From: Aquipseudomonas alcaligenes MRY13-0052
GTDB lineage: Bacteria > Pseudomonadota > Gammaproteobacteria > Pseudomonadales > Pseudomonadaceae
DNA length: 64,000 bases
Assembly: GCA_000474255.1 (NCBI GenBank)
Contig: BATO01000017.1
Location: 32,452-96,451, forward strand
Direction: 5' to 3'
Program-made: the position numbers and the translations under genes
Notes under the pieces: model-generated
What the model saw: only the letters and a program-made list of their open reading frames with translations
What the model was told of the DNA's origin: nothing
The model's database searches: none
In this document: positions 31,243 to 38,871 of the stretch, one piece after another
Layout of the letters: the number at the start of each line of letters is the position of its first letter
Position numbering within the stretch: the stretch's first letter is position 1

Positions 31243-31947
31243 TCACCAGCCCAGGGTTTCCTTGAGGAAGGGAATGGTGAGCTTGCGCTGGGCCTGCAGG
31301 GAGGCCTGATCGAGACGTTCGAGCAATTCGAACAGGGCGCTCATGCTGCGTGACCCGCGGGTGAGGATGAAACGCCCGACCTCGTCGGTCAGGTGCAGGC
31401 CACGGCGCGAGGCGCGCAGTTGCAGGGCGCGCAGCTTGTCCTCGTCGGACAGCGACTGCAGTTGGAAGATCAGCGCCAGGGTCAGGCGTGATTTCAGATC
31501 CGGCAGCTTCACCGGCAACCCGCGCGGCGCGGTGTTGGCCGCCAGCAGCAGCTTGCGGCCGGAATCGCGCAGGCGGTTGAACAGGTGGAACAGCGCCTCT
31601 TCCCAATCCGCGCGACCGACGACCGCGTCGAGGTCATCGAGGCAGACCAGCTCGCACTGCTCCAGGTTGTCGAGGATTGCCGTCCCGTATTGCGCCAGCT
31701 CCGCCAGGGGCAGATAGACCGCCTGCTCGCCACGCTGCTCGAAGCGCAGGCACGCTGCCTGCTGCAAGTGGCTGCGCCCAACACCCTCCCCGCCCCACAG
31801 GTAGATCAGGCTTTCGGTCCAGCCGGCATCGGCCTCGCAGAGACGCTCGACATAGCCGAGCGCCGCGGCGTTGGCGCCGGGGTAGTAGTTGGCAAAGGTC
31901 GCGTCGTCACGCAGGCGAATGCCGAGGGGAAGCTGAATGGGTTTCAT
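31243..31947 (-). CDS. hda: DnaA regulatory inactivator Hda
   Basis: Hda is a DnaA-like AAA+ protein that, with the sliding clamp, stimulates ATP hydrolysis by DnaA. The 234-residue product has an N-terminal clamp-binding segment (IQLPLGIRL), a Walker A-like WGGEGVGRSHL, Walker B LVCLDDLDAV, and sensor LAANTAPRGL. It overlaps the upstream permease gene by 4 bases. Confidence 0.95.
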   Translation of the reverse strand: MKPIQLPLGIRLRDDATFANYYPGANAAALGYVERLCEADAGWTESLIYLWGGEGVGRSHLQQAACLRFEQRGEQAVYLPLAELAQYGTAILDNLEQCELVCLDDLDAVVGRADWEEALFHLFNRLRDSGRKLLLAANTAPRGLPVKLPDLKSRLTLALIFQLQSLSDEDKLRALQLRASRRGLHLTDEVGRFILTRGSRSMSALFELLERLDQASLQAQRKLTIPFLKETLGW

Positions 31948-33038
31948 GCCGAATCGCTGGGTTCGTCGGAACCGCTGCCGGTCTCTCCGTAAAGTTGGGA
32001 AAGTTTATATAAATCATGAGCATGACGCAGCAAAACCATGATCACCGCTGCAACAGGCAGCGCCAGTAGCACGCCGGTGAAGCCAAACAACTGGCCACCA
32101 GCGAGTATGGCGAAGATCACCGCCACCGGATGTAGGCCGATGCGATCGCCCACCAGCAGCGGCGTCAGCAGCATGCCTTCGAGCAGTTGGCCGATGCCGA
32201 ACACCACCGCGACGCCGATCAGCGGGTACAGCTCGAAGCCGCCGAACTGGAACAGCGCGGCCGCCACGGCAGAGCCGAAACCGACCACGAAGCCCATGTA
32301 GGGAACGATGCTGGCCAGCCCGGCGAGCAGGCCGATCAGCAGGCCGAGGTCCAGCCCGATGGCCATGAGCCCGACGGAGTAGATGACGCCCAGCGCCAAC
32401 ATCACCAGCAGCTGGCCGCGAATGAAGGCACCCAGCACTTCATGGCATTCGCCCGTCAGCTTCAGCACCAGCCCCTCGCGGTTACGTGGCAACAGGCCGC
32501 GCAGCTTGGCCATCATCAGGTCCCAGTCACGCAGCAGGTAGAAACCGACCACCGGGATCAGCAGCAGGTTGCCGATCCAGCCCACCAGCGCCAGCCCGGA
32601 GGCGGTGGCGCTGGCCAGCAGCACGCCGACCACATCGGTGGTCTGGCCGAGGTGGCCGCTGATCACTTCCTTGAGCTTGTCGAAACGCCAGAAGCCCTGG
32701 GGCAGCCCCAGCTTGGCCTGGACCCAGGGCAGCGCGCTGTTCTGCAGCCAGTCGAGCATCTGCGGCGCCAGTTCATAGAGGCGCACTAACTGGCGACCCA
32801 GCATGGGCACGAGGACCAGCAGCAACGCCAGGAGGATCAGGCTGAACAGGGTGAACACCGCCACCACGCCCCAGGTGCGCGACAGGCCCAGGCGTTCCAG
32901 CCGGTCCACCAGCGGATCGCCCAGGTAGGCCAGCAGCATGCCCACCAGGAACGGGGAAAGAATGGGGTGCAGCTGATACAGCAGCCAGCCAAGAAGCAGG
33001 ACGCCCCCCAGCCAGAGCCAGCGACGCGAATCGGTCAT
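31944..33038 (-). CDS. AI-2E family transporter (PerM-like)
   Basis: A 364-residue polytopic inner-membrane protein with seven to eight predicted helices and the family blocks LYELAPQMLDWLQN, GFYLLRDWDLMMAKLRGLLP and GLASIVPYMGF. Members are called AI-2 exporters or PerM permeases; the substrate is not known for this one. It lies between the DUF2066 gene and hda and overlaps hda by 4 bases. Confidence 0.92.
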   Translation of the reverse strand: MTDSRRWLWLGGVLLLGWLLYQLHPILSPFLVGMLLAYLGDPLVDRLERLGLSRTWGVVAVFTLFSLILLALLLVLVPMLGRQLVRLYELAPQMLDWLQNSALPWVQAKLGLPQGFWRFDKLKEVISGHLGQTTDVVGVLLASATASGLALVGWIGNLLLIPVVGFYLLRDWDLMMAKLRGLLPRNREGLVLKLTGECHEVLGAFIRGQLLVMLALGVIYSVGLMAIGLDLGLLIGLLAGLASIVPYMGFVVGFGSAVAAALFQFGGFELYPLIGVAVVFGIGQLLEGMLLTPLLVGDRIGLHPVAVIFAILAGGQLFGFTGVLLALPVAAVIMVLLRHAHDLYKLSQLYGETGSGSDEPSDSA

Positions 33039-33082
33039 GGGAAATCCTCAGCCTTGAGTTGCGGGAGTGGCCGTCCGGGCCC

Positions 33083-34126
33083 TCACCAGTGGAATCGCAA
33101 TACCGGGTCACGCGGCTGCACCTGCGGCGCAGGGGCGGCGCCCGGGGTGGCCGGAGCCTGACCGGCATCCACCGGAGCGGCCTCACCGGGCGACTCCTGC
33201 AAACCGTTCAGTGCCAGCTGGGCACGCAGTTGTTCGCTGCTGGCGTTGACCTGGTAGCGCAACAGATCGCCTTCGACCTGCACCAGGCGGGCGCCGAACG
33301 GCTCCAGCGCGCGGGACAGTTCGGCGTAGCGCGCAAGGTCAGCGCCCTTCACTTCCAGGATCTGGCTCTGGCCGACACCCGCCGCCACCACGAAACGCGG
33401 TGCCAGGCGCTGGCTTACGGCGAGCAGCACGGCATCGGCCAGCGCGCCCTGGTCGGCAGCTTCCAGGGTGCCCTGGTCGCGGTTGTCACCCAGCCACAGG
33501 TGCCATTGCGCCTTCCACTTGCCATCGGCTTCGCTGGCCAGCACGGCGAGCAAGGCATCGGCGGAATAACGTTCGGAGGCCGGGCGCAGCGCCTCGGGAT
33601 CGGTCGCCACCAGGGCTTCCGGGGTGGCCACCAGTTGCTCGCTGAGGTCGGCCAACGGCAGGCGCAGGGGCAGGCCGCGGTGTTGGGCGGCATCACGCAG
33701 CGGCTTGGCCGCTTCCTGGGCATCTCCCACCAGGCTGGCCCCCTCGCTGCTCTGGTTCAGCCACCAGCCGAGGATCACTGGGCGGTTGGCGCCCCACAGC
33801 GGTACGCCGGCCTGACGCAGGGTGCGCTCGGAGGTCACGGGGTCGAAATCCACCAGCAGGGACTGGCCTTCGTAGCCGAACTGGCTGATCAGTTGCTGCG
33901 GATTCTTGCGCACCTCGGCCAGGGCCGGGTTGTCCAGCGCCTTGGCATCGCCGGCCAGGCGGATCACCAGGGTCTCCAGCGCGCGGTTCAGGGCCTGGTC
34001 ACGGTCCGCCGGCTGCTGCGAAGCCACGGGCTCGCGCACCTGGTAGAGGCCGCTGACCGTTTCGGCGAAGGCCGGCAGGCTGGACAACGGCAGGCAGACC
34101 ATGAGCAGGCGGGCGATCAGGCGCAT
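33083..34126 (-). CDS. DUF2066 protein, probably periplasmic
   Basis: A 347-residue protein with a signal peptide (MRLIARLLMVCLPLSSLPAFA) and the DUF2066 pattern in LYQVREPVASQ, RDQALNRALETLVIRLAG, and GEIQVIL-like WGANRPVILGWWL. The end is proline/alanine rich. The function is unknown. It is the first gene of a minus-strand series with the permease and hda, and divergent from purM. Confidence 0.88.
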   Translation of the reverse strand: MRLIARLLMVCLPLSSLPAFAETVSGLYQVREPVASQQPADRDQALNRALETLVIRLAGDAKALDNPALAEVRKNPQQLISQFGYEGQSLLVDFDPVTSERTLRQAGVPLWGANRPVILGWWLNQSSEGASLVGDAQEAAKPLRDAAQHRGLPLRLPLADLSEQLVATPEALVATDPEALRPASERYSADALLAVLASEADGKWKAQWHLWLGDNRDQGTLEAADQGALADAVLLAVSQRLAPRFVVAAGVGQSQILEVKGADLARYAELSRALEPFGARLVQVEGDLLRYQVNASSEQLRAQLALNGLQESPGEAAPVDAGQAPATPGAAPAPQVQPRDPVLRFHW

Positions 34127-34367
34127 TGAAGACTCTCGACATTCTGTTGGGCGGCGGCTGGCCGCGAGCGAAGGGCTATACCTTAAACAGGCCCAACCTC
34201 ACGGGCAACGGGCCGGGGCCGGGTGAGCACTTATTTGAACGCTTTTCGCCAACGCCGACCGCTGCCGATGGCTGCTATGGGCCAAGCCTGATAAAATCGC
34301 GCGCCTTCGCAAACCGGCAGCCAGACTTGCCGGTTGATCCTCGAATTTCCCCTATAGGCCTGGATTT

Positions 34368-35426
34368 ATGAGCAAGCAACCCTCCCTGAGCTACAAGGAC
34401 GCCGGTGTGGACATCGACGCAGGCGAAGCCCTGGTCGAACGCATCAAAGGCGTGGCCAAGCGCACCGCGCGCCCTGAAGTGATGGGCGGCCTGGGTGGCT
34501 TCGGCGCCCTCTGCGAAATCCCGGCCGGCTACAAGCAGCCCGTGCTGGTCTCCGGCACCGACGGCGTCGGCACCAAGCTGCGCCTGGCGCTGAACCTGAA
34601 CAAGCACGACAGCATCGGCCAGGACCTGGTCGCCATGTGCGTGAACGACCTGGTGGTCTGCGGCGCCGAGCCGCTGTTCTTCCTCGACTACTACGCCACC
34701 GGCAAGCTCAACGTCGACGTGGCCGCCACCGTGGTCACCGGCATCGGAGCCGGTTGCGAACTGGCCGGCTGCTCCCTGGTGGGTGGCGAGACCGCCGAGA
34801 TGCCCGGCATGTACGAGGGCGAAGACTACGACCTGGCCGGCTTCTGCGTCGGCGTCGTGGAAAAGGCCGAAATCATCGACGGTTCCAAGGTTGCCACCGG
34901 CGACACCCTGATCGCCCTGCCCTCCTCCGGCCCGCACTCCAACGGCTACTCGCTGATCCGCAAGATCATCGAAGTCAGCGGCGCCGACATCGAGAGCGTG
35001 CAGCTTGATGGCAAGCCCCTGGCCGACCTGCTGATGGCGCCGACCCGCATCTACGTCAAGCCGCTGCTCAAGCTGATCAAGGACACCGGCGCGGTGAAGG
35101 CCATGGCCCACATCACCGGCGGTGGCCTCACCGAGAACATCCCGCGCGTGCTGCCCGAAGGCGCCCAGGCGGTGATCGACGTCGCCAGTTGGCAGCGTCC
35201 GGCCGTGTTCGACTGGCTGCAGGAAAAAGGCAACGTCGATGAGCACGAGATGCACCGCGTACTCAACTGCGGCGTCGGCATGGTCATCTGCATCGCCCCC
35301 GAGCAGGTCGACGTGGCCCTGGAAACCCTGCGCGCCGCTGGCGAGCAACCCTGGGTCATCGGCCAGATCGCCGCTGGCGTCGAAGGCAGCGAACGCGTCG
35401 TCCTGAACAACCTGAAAAGCCACTGA
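34368..35426 (+). CDS. purM: Phosphoribosylformylglycinamidine cyclo-ligase (AIR synthetase)
   Basis: PurM closes the imidazole ring to give AIR in purine synthesis. At 352 residues it has normal length. Blocks include [46 protein letters not shown], the loop [15 protein letters not shown], and [15 protein letters not shown]. It overlaps purN by one base (TGATG). The 241-bp region before it carries no obvious operator. Confidence 0.98.
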   Translation: MSKQPSLSYKDAGVDIDAGEALVERIKGVAKRTARPEVMGGLGGFGALCEIPAGYKQPVLVSGTDGVGTKLRLALNLNKHDSIGQDLVAMCVNDLVVCGAEPLFFLDYYATGKLNVDVAATVVTGIGAGCELAGCSLVGGETAEMPGMYEGEDYDLAGFCVGVVEKAEIIDGSKVATGDTLIALPSSGPHSNGYSLIRKIIEVSGADIESVQLDGKPLADLLMAPTRIYVKPLLKLIKDTGAVKAMAHITGGGLTENIPRVLPEGAQAVIDVASWQRPAVFDWLQEKGNVDEHEMHRVLNCGVGMVICIAPEQVDVALETLRAAGEQPWVIGQIAAGVEGSERVVLNNLKSH

Positions 35427-36076
35427 TGTCCGACCGCTGTGATGTGGTGGTGCTGATCTCCGGTTCCGGCAGCAACCTCCAGGCCCTGATCGACAGCAGC
35501 TCCACAGCCGACAGCCCGGCACGCATCCGCGCGGTGATTTCCAACCGCGCCGATGCCTACGGGCTGGAGCGCGCCCGCCAGGCGGGGATCGCCACCCAGG
35601 TGCTCGACCACACGCAGTACGAAGGCCGCGAGGCCTTCGATGCGGCGCTGGTTGCAGCCATCGACGCCCATGCCCCGCGCCTGGTGCTGCTGGCCGGTTT
35701 CATGCGCATCCTCACCCCTGGTTTCGTGCGTCACTACCAGGGCCGCCTGCTCAATATCCACCCGTCCCTGCTGCCCCTGCACAAGGGCCTGCACACCCAC
35801 CAGCGCGCGCTGGAAGCCGGTGATGCCGAGCATGGCTGCAGCGTGCACTTCGTCACCGAGGAACTCGATGGGGGCCCTCTGGTCGTACAGGCGGTAATCC
35901 CGGTAGAGTCTGATGACACACCGGAAAGCCTGGCCAGACGGGTGCATGTGCAGGAACACCGTATCTACCCGCTGGCCATGCGCTGGTTCGCCGAAGGTCG
36001 CCTGAGCCTGGGCGAGCAAGGCGCGCTACTGGATGGCCAAGCGCTGCCCCCCTGCGGGCAGCAACTGCGTAACTAG
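35426..36076 (+). CDS. purN: Phosphoribosylglycinamide formyltransferase
   Basis: PurN transfers a formyl group from 10-formyl-THF to GAR. It has 216 residues. The GAR-binding loop is ISGSGSNLQALID, the catalytic Asn/His are in LNIHPSLLPLHKG, and the catalytic Asp is in HFVTEELDGGPLV. It is coupled to purM at its start and followed by a DUF3108 gene 12 bp later. Confidence 0.98.
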   Translation: MSDRCDVVVLISGSGSNLQALIDSSSTADSPARIRAVISNRADAYGLERARQAGIATQVLDHTQYEGREAFDAALVAAIDAHAPRLVLLAGFMRILTPGFVRHYQGRLLNIHPSLLPLHKGLHTHQRALEAGDAEHGCSVHFVTEELDGGPLVVQAVIPVESDDTPESLARRVHVQEHRIYPLAMRWFAEGRLSLGEQGALLDGQALPPCGQQLRN

Positions 36077-36088
36077 GAGATTTTGCCG

Positions 36089-36802
36089 ATGCGTCGTGCC
36101 CTGTTGTTGCTCCTCGCCCTGTTCACCCTGCCGGTCACCGCGGCCGAGCTGAAACCCTTCGAGGCCAGCTACACCGCCGACTGGAAGACGATGCCCATCA
36201 GCGGCACCGCCGGCCGCAGCCTGAAGAAACTGGACGATGGCCGCTGGCAGCTGGATTTCGAGGCCTCCATGCTGGTGGCCAGCCTGACCGAAACGAGCGT
36301 ATTCCGCCTGGAAAACAACGCCTTCCTGCCCCAGACCTACCGCTTCAACCGCAGCGGCCTGGGCAAGAGCAAGCAGATCGAACTGGACTTCGACTGGAGC
36401 CAGAAGCAGGTGATCGGCAGCGATCGCGGCGACCAGGTGCGCGTGCCCCTGAACCGTGGCCTGGTGGACAAGTCCACCTACCAACTGGTGCTGCAGCATG
36501 ACGTCGCCGCCGGCAAGAAAAGCATGAGCTACCAGGTGATCGACGGCGACGAGGTCGAGACCTATGACTTCCGCGTCCTCGGCGAGGAAAAGGTCGAGAC
36601 CAAGGCCGGCACGGTCGATGCCATCAAGGTCGAGCGCGTGCGCGATCCCACCCAGAGCAACCGCAAGACCACCCTCTGGTTCGCCAAAGACTGGGGCTAC
36701 CTGCTGGTGCGCCTGAACCAGGTGGAGAAGGACGGCAAGGAATACCAGATCATGCTCAAGGACGGCACGGTCGACGGCCGCAAGGTCGAAGGCGCCCAGT
36801 AA
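36089..36802 (+). CDS. DUF3108 periplasmic protein
   Basis: A 237-residue protein with a signal peptide (MRRALLLLLALFTLPVTAAE), predicted all-beta, with the DUF3108 pattern FEASYTADWKTMPISGTA and TTLWFAKDWGYLLVRLNQVEKDGKEYQI. The function is unknown. The ATG at 36089 stands 9 bases after AGGAG; an in-frame TTG at 36083 is less likely. It ends in a terminator, so it probably closes the purMN unit. Confidence 0.9.
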   Translation: MRRALLLLLALFTLPVTAAELKPFEASYTADWKTMPISGTAGRSLKKLDDGRWQLDFEASMLVASLTETSVFRLENNAFLPQTYRFNRSGLGKSKQIELDFDWSQKQVIGSDRGDQVRVPLNRGLVDKSTYQLVLQHDVAAGKKSMSYQVIDGDEVETYDFRVLGEEKVETKAGTVDAIKVERVRDPTQSNRKTTLWFAKDWGYLLVRLNQVEKDGKEYQIMLKDGTVDGRKVEGAQ

Positions 36803-36818
36803 GGCGCCAGCGTTGCCG

Positions 36819-36845
36819 AGAAGCCGGGCCCATGCCCGGCTTTTT
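36819..36845 (+). terminator. Terminator after the purMN-DUF3108 unit
   Basis: Stem GAAGCCGGGC / GCCCGGCTTT with a CCAT loop followed by T5. Confidence 0.85.
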
Positions 36846-36937
36846 CATGCCCTTACAAAGGTGGGCTGGCGGCGCGCCTCCACGGGTATAGGATGATCGG
36901 CATCCTGAGTCGAGACTCCCGCCCCGAGGAGACCGAG

Positions 36938-37210
36938 ATGAGCCACTACCTGCCCCTTTCCTGCGAACTCTATGACTTCATCGAGATCGCCTGCCTGCAC
37001 CGCTACCAGTTGCTGATCGAGCTGGACGACGGCGCCAGCCTGGAAGCCCGCGCGGTGAATACCGAGACCACGCCGGCGAAGGAGGAATTCTTCCTCGTCC
37101 AGGGCGAGGCCGGCCCCGAGCGCCTGCGCCTGGACCACATCACCGCCATCACCCCGCTGACCGAAGGCGCCAGCTTCGGCCGGGTGCTGCTGGGCAACCA
37201 GATCTGCTGA
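36938..37210 (+). CDS. rof: Rho-binding antiterminator (Rof/YaeO-like)
   Basis: Rof-type proteins bind Rho and block its RNA-binding site. The 90-residue product begins MSHYLPLSCELYDFIEIACLHRYQLLIEL, the family pattern with the small Sm-like beta fold. The ATG at 36938 follows a GAGGAGACCG; the in-frame extension to 36893 is not conserved. It stands alone between two terminators. The actual effect on Rho here is inferred from the family. Confidence 0.88.
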   Translation: MSHYLPLSCELYDFIEIACLHRYQLLIELDDGASLEARAVNTETTPAKEEFFLVQGEAGPERLRLDHITAITPLTEGASFGRVLLGNQIC

Positions 37211-37218
37211 TGGGTCGC

Positions 37219-37242
37219 CTCCCGGGCTGAAGCCCGGGCTAC
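37219..37242. repeat. REP-like palindrome, copy 1
   Basis: Inverted repeat CCCGGGCT / AGCCCGGG with the context CTCCC...GGCTAC. The same 24-bp unit, with one mismatch, is found at 47902-47925, also just at the end of a plus-strand gene. It fits the extragenic palindromes common in Pseudomonas. Confidence 0.7.
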
Positions 37243-37288
37243 GGAAAGCGGACTCACTCCCGACACCCCGCCTCACCGAACGCCCATG

Positions 37289-37312
37289 AAAAAGCCGGGC
37301 ATCGCCCGGCTC
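37289..37312 (-). terminator. Terminator of the mazG-DUF2058 unit
   Basis: Stem AAGCCGGGC / GCCCGGCT with T residues following on the minus strand, about 20 bp past the DUF2058 stop. Confidence 0.75.
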
Positions 37313-37332
37313 TCTTCATGCCTGCACCACAC

Positions 37333-37872
37333 TCACCACATCAGGTCGTCCGGCACCTTGTAGGCGGCGTAGGAATCGTCCGCATCGGCTTCTTCGGTGG
37401 GAGTGTTGAGCAGCAGGATGCGGCGCGGGTCGCGCTCCTGGATACGCAGCGCAGCATCGCGGGGGATGATCTCGTAGCCACCACCGTGCTGGACGATGGC
37501 CAGGGAACCACGGCTCAGCTTGTCGCGGACCATGTCGTTGACGGCGATGCGCTTGACCTTCTTGTCGTCGACGAAGTTGTAGTAGTCCTCGGTGGTCAGC
37601 TTGGGCAGGCGCGAGCTGTCGATGAGCTGCTTGATCTGCGCCGAGCGGGCCTTCTGCTCGGCCTTTTCCTGCTGCTGACGGTTCAGTTCCTGGTCACGGG
37701 CGACCTTCTCGGCCTGTGCCTGAAGAGCGGCCTGGCGCTGGCTGTCATCCTTCTCGACCTGGTTTTTCTTCTCCAGGCGCTGTTGCTTCTGCTGTTGCTT
37801 GCCGGCCTGCTTGACCTGCTTTTCATTGACCAGCCCGGCTTTCAGCAGTTGGTCACGGAGGGAAAGGCTCAT
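37333..37872 (-). CDS. DUF2058 (YaiL-type) protein
   Basis: A 179-residue protein, strongly charged, with a long coiled-coil region rich in Gln/Lys/Glu (about 15-95) and a globular end with LTTEDYYNFVDDKKVKRIAVND and LAIVQHGGGYEIIP. This is the DUF2058/YaiL pattern, related to nucleoprotein or polysaccharide deacetylase-associated names in databases, but function is unknown. The ATG at 37872 gives MSLSLRDQLLKAGLV, the conserved start. It follows mazG by 20 bp. Confidence 0.9.
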   Translation of the reverse strand: MSLSLRDQLLKAGLVNEKQVKQAGKQQQKQQRLEKKNQVEKDDSQRQAALQAQAEKVARDQELNRQQQEKAEQKARSAQIKQLIDSSRLPKLTTEDYYNFVDDKKVKRIAVNDMVRDKLSRGSLAIVQHGGGYEIIPRDAALRIQERDPRRILLLNTPTEEADADDSYAAYKVPDDLMW

Positions 37873-37892
37873 GGGTAATTCAGTCTCTCTGC

Positions 37893-38723
37893 TTAGCAGC
37901 CAAGGGCGGCTTTTTCCTGTTTCTTGGCTTCGCCCCACAGGGCATCCAGTTCGTCCAGGGTGCAATCTTCAATGGGACGACCCGCTTCACGCAATGCCTG
38001 TTCGATGAATCGGAAGCGCCGCTCGAATTTACCGTTGGCTCCACGCAAGGCGGTTTCCGGGTCCACCTTGAGATGGCGCGCCAGGTTCACCACCACGAAC
38101 AGCAGGTCGCCGATCTCATCGGCGATGGCGGCGGGGTCGTTGTCGGCCATGGCCTCCAGCACCTCGTCCAGCTCCTCGCGCACCTTGTCCACCACCGGCA
38201 GCGCCTCGGGCCAGTCGAAGCCGACCTGGGCCGCACGCTTCTGCAGCTTGGCCGCGCGGCTCAGGGCGGGTAGCACGGCGGGCACGTCATCCAGCAGGGA
38301 CAACTGCTCGGGCGCTGCGGCCTTCTCGGCACGCTCCTCGGCCTTGATCTCCTCCCAGCGCTGCTTGATGGCGGCCTCTTCCAGGCGCGCCATGTCCGGC
38401 GCGCCGTACAGGTCGCCATCGGGAAACACATGGGGATGGCGGCGCACCAGCTTGCGGGTGATCGCATCGACCACGGTGGCGAACTCGAAACGGCCCTCCT
38501 CCCGCGCCAGCTGGCTGTAGTAGACGACCTGGAACAGCAGGTCGCCCAGTTCGCCCGGCAACTGCTCGAAGTCGCTGCGCTCGATGGCATCGGCCACCTC
38601 GTAGGCTTCCTCGATGGTGTGCGGAACGATGGTCGCGTAGTCCTGCTTCAGGTCCCAGGGGCAACCGTACTGCGGGTCACGCAGCCGGGCCATCAGGTGC
38701 AGCAGGTCGTCGAGTTGATACAT
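37893..38723 (-). CDS. mazG: Nucleoside triphosphate pyrophosphohydrolase MazG
   Basis: MazG hydrolyses all NTPs to NMP and PPi. In E. coli it modulates ppGpp levels, which fits its place after relA. The 276-residue protein has two MazG domains: LRDPQYGCPWDLKQDYATIVPHTIEEAYEV followed by EELGDLLFQV-like GELGDLLFQVVYYS, and a second half with VREELDEVLEAM and EIGDLLFVVVNLARH. The acidic ExxE/ExxD metal ligands are visible in both. It lies downstream of relA, separated by 148 bp that contain a large hairpin. Confidence 0.96.
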   Translation of the reverse strand: MYQLDDLLHLMARLRDPQYGCPWDLKQDYATIVPHTIEEAYEVADAIERSDFEQLPGELGDLLFQVVYYSQLAREEGRFEFATVVDAITRKLVRRHPHVFPDGDLYGAPDMARLEEAAIKQRWEEIKAEERAEKAAAPEQLSLLDDVPAVLPALSRAAKLQKRAAQVGFDWPEALPVVDKVREELDEVLEAMADNDPAAIADEIGDLLFVVVNLARHLKVDPETALRGANGKFERRFRFIEQALREAGRPIEDCTLDELDALWGEAKKQEKAALGC

Positions 38724-38790
38724 GGCAGGTCCAGTGATTTATGCCCGGCACGACCTGAACGTCACGAGCGAAGGGCTGGCTAGGCGGGAC

Positions 38791-38840
38791 GGCTTCGGAA
38801 AAGCGGAGTTGGCTACTGCCAATGAGCATTTTCCGAAGCC
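38791..38840. repeat. Large intercistronic hairpin between relA and mazG
   Basis: A perfect 12-bp inverted repeat, GGCTTCGGAAAA and TTTTCCGAAGCC, encloses 26 bases. These hold a second stem (TTGGC/GCCAA with a TACT loop). There is no T tract after the stem, so it is not a normal terminator; mRNA processing or stability control between the two genes is possible. Confidence 0.7.
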
Positions 38841-38871
38841 GGCCCAACAACGCCAGACCGAGCGCAGTAGT

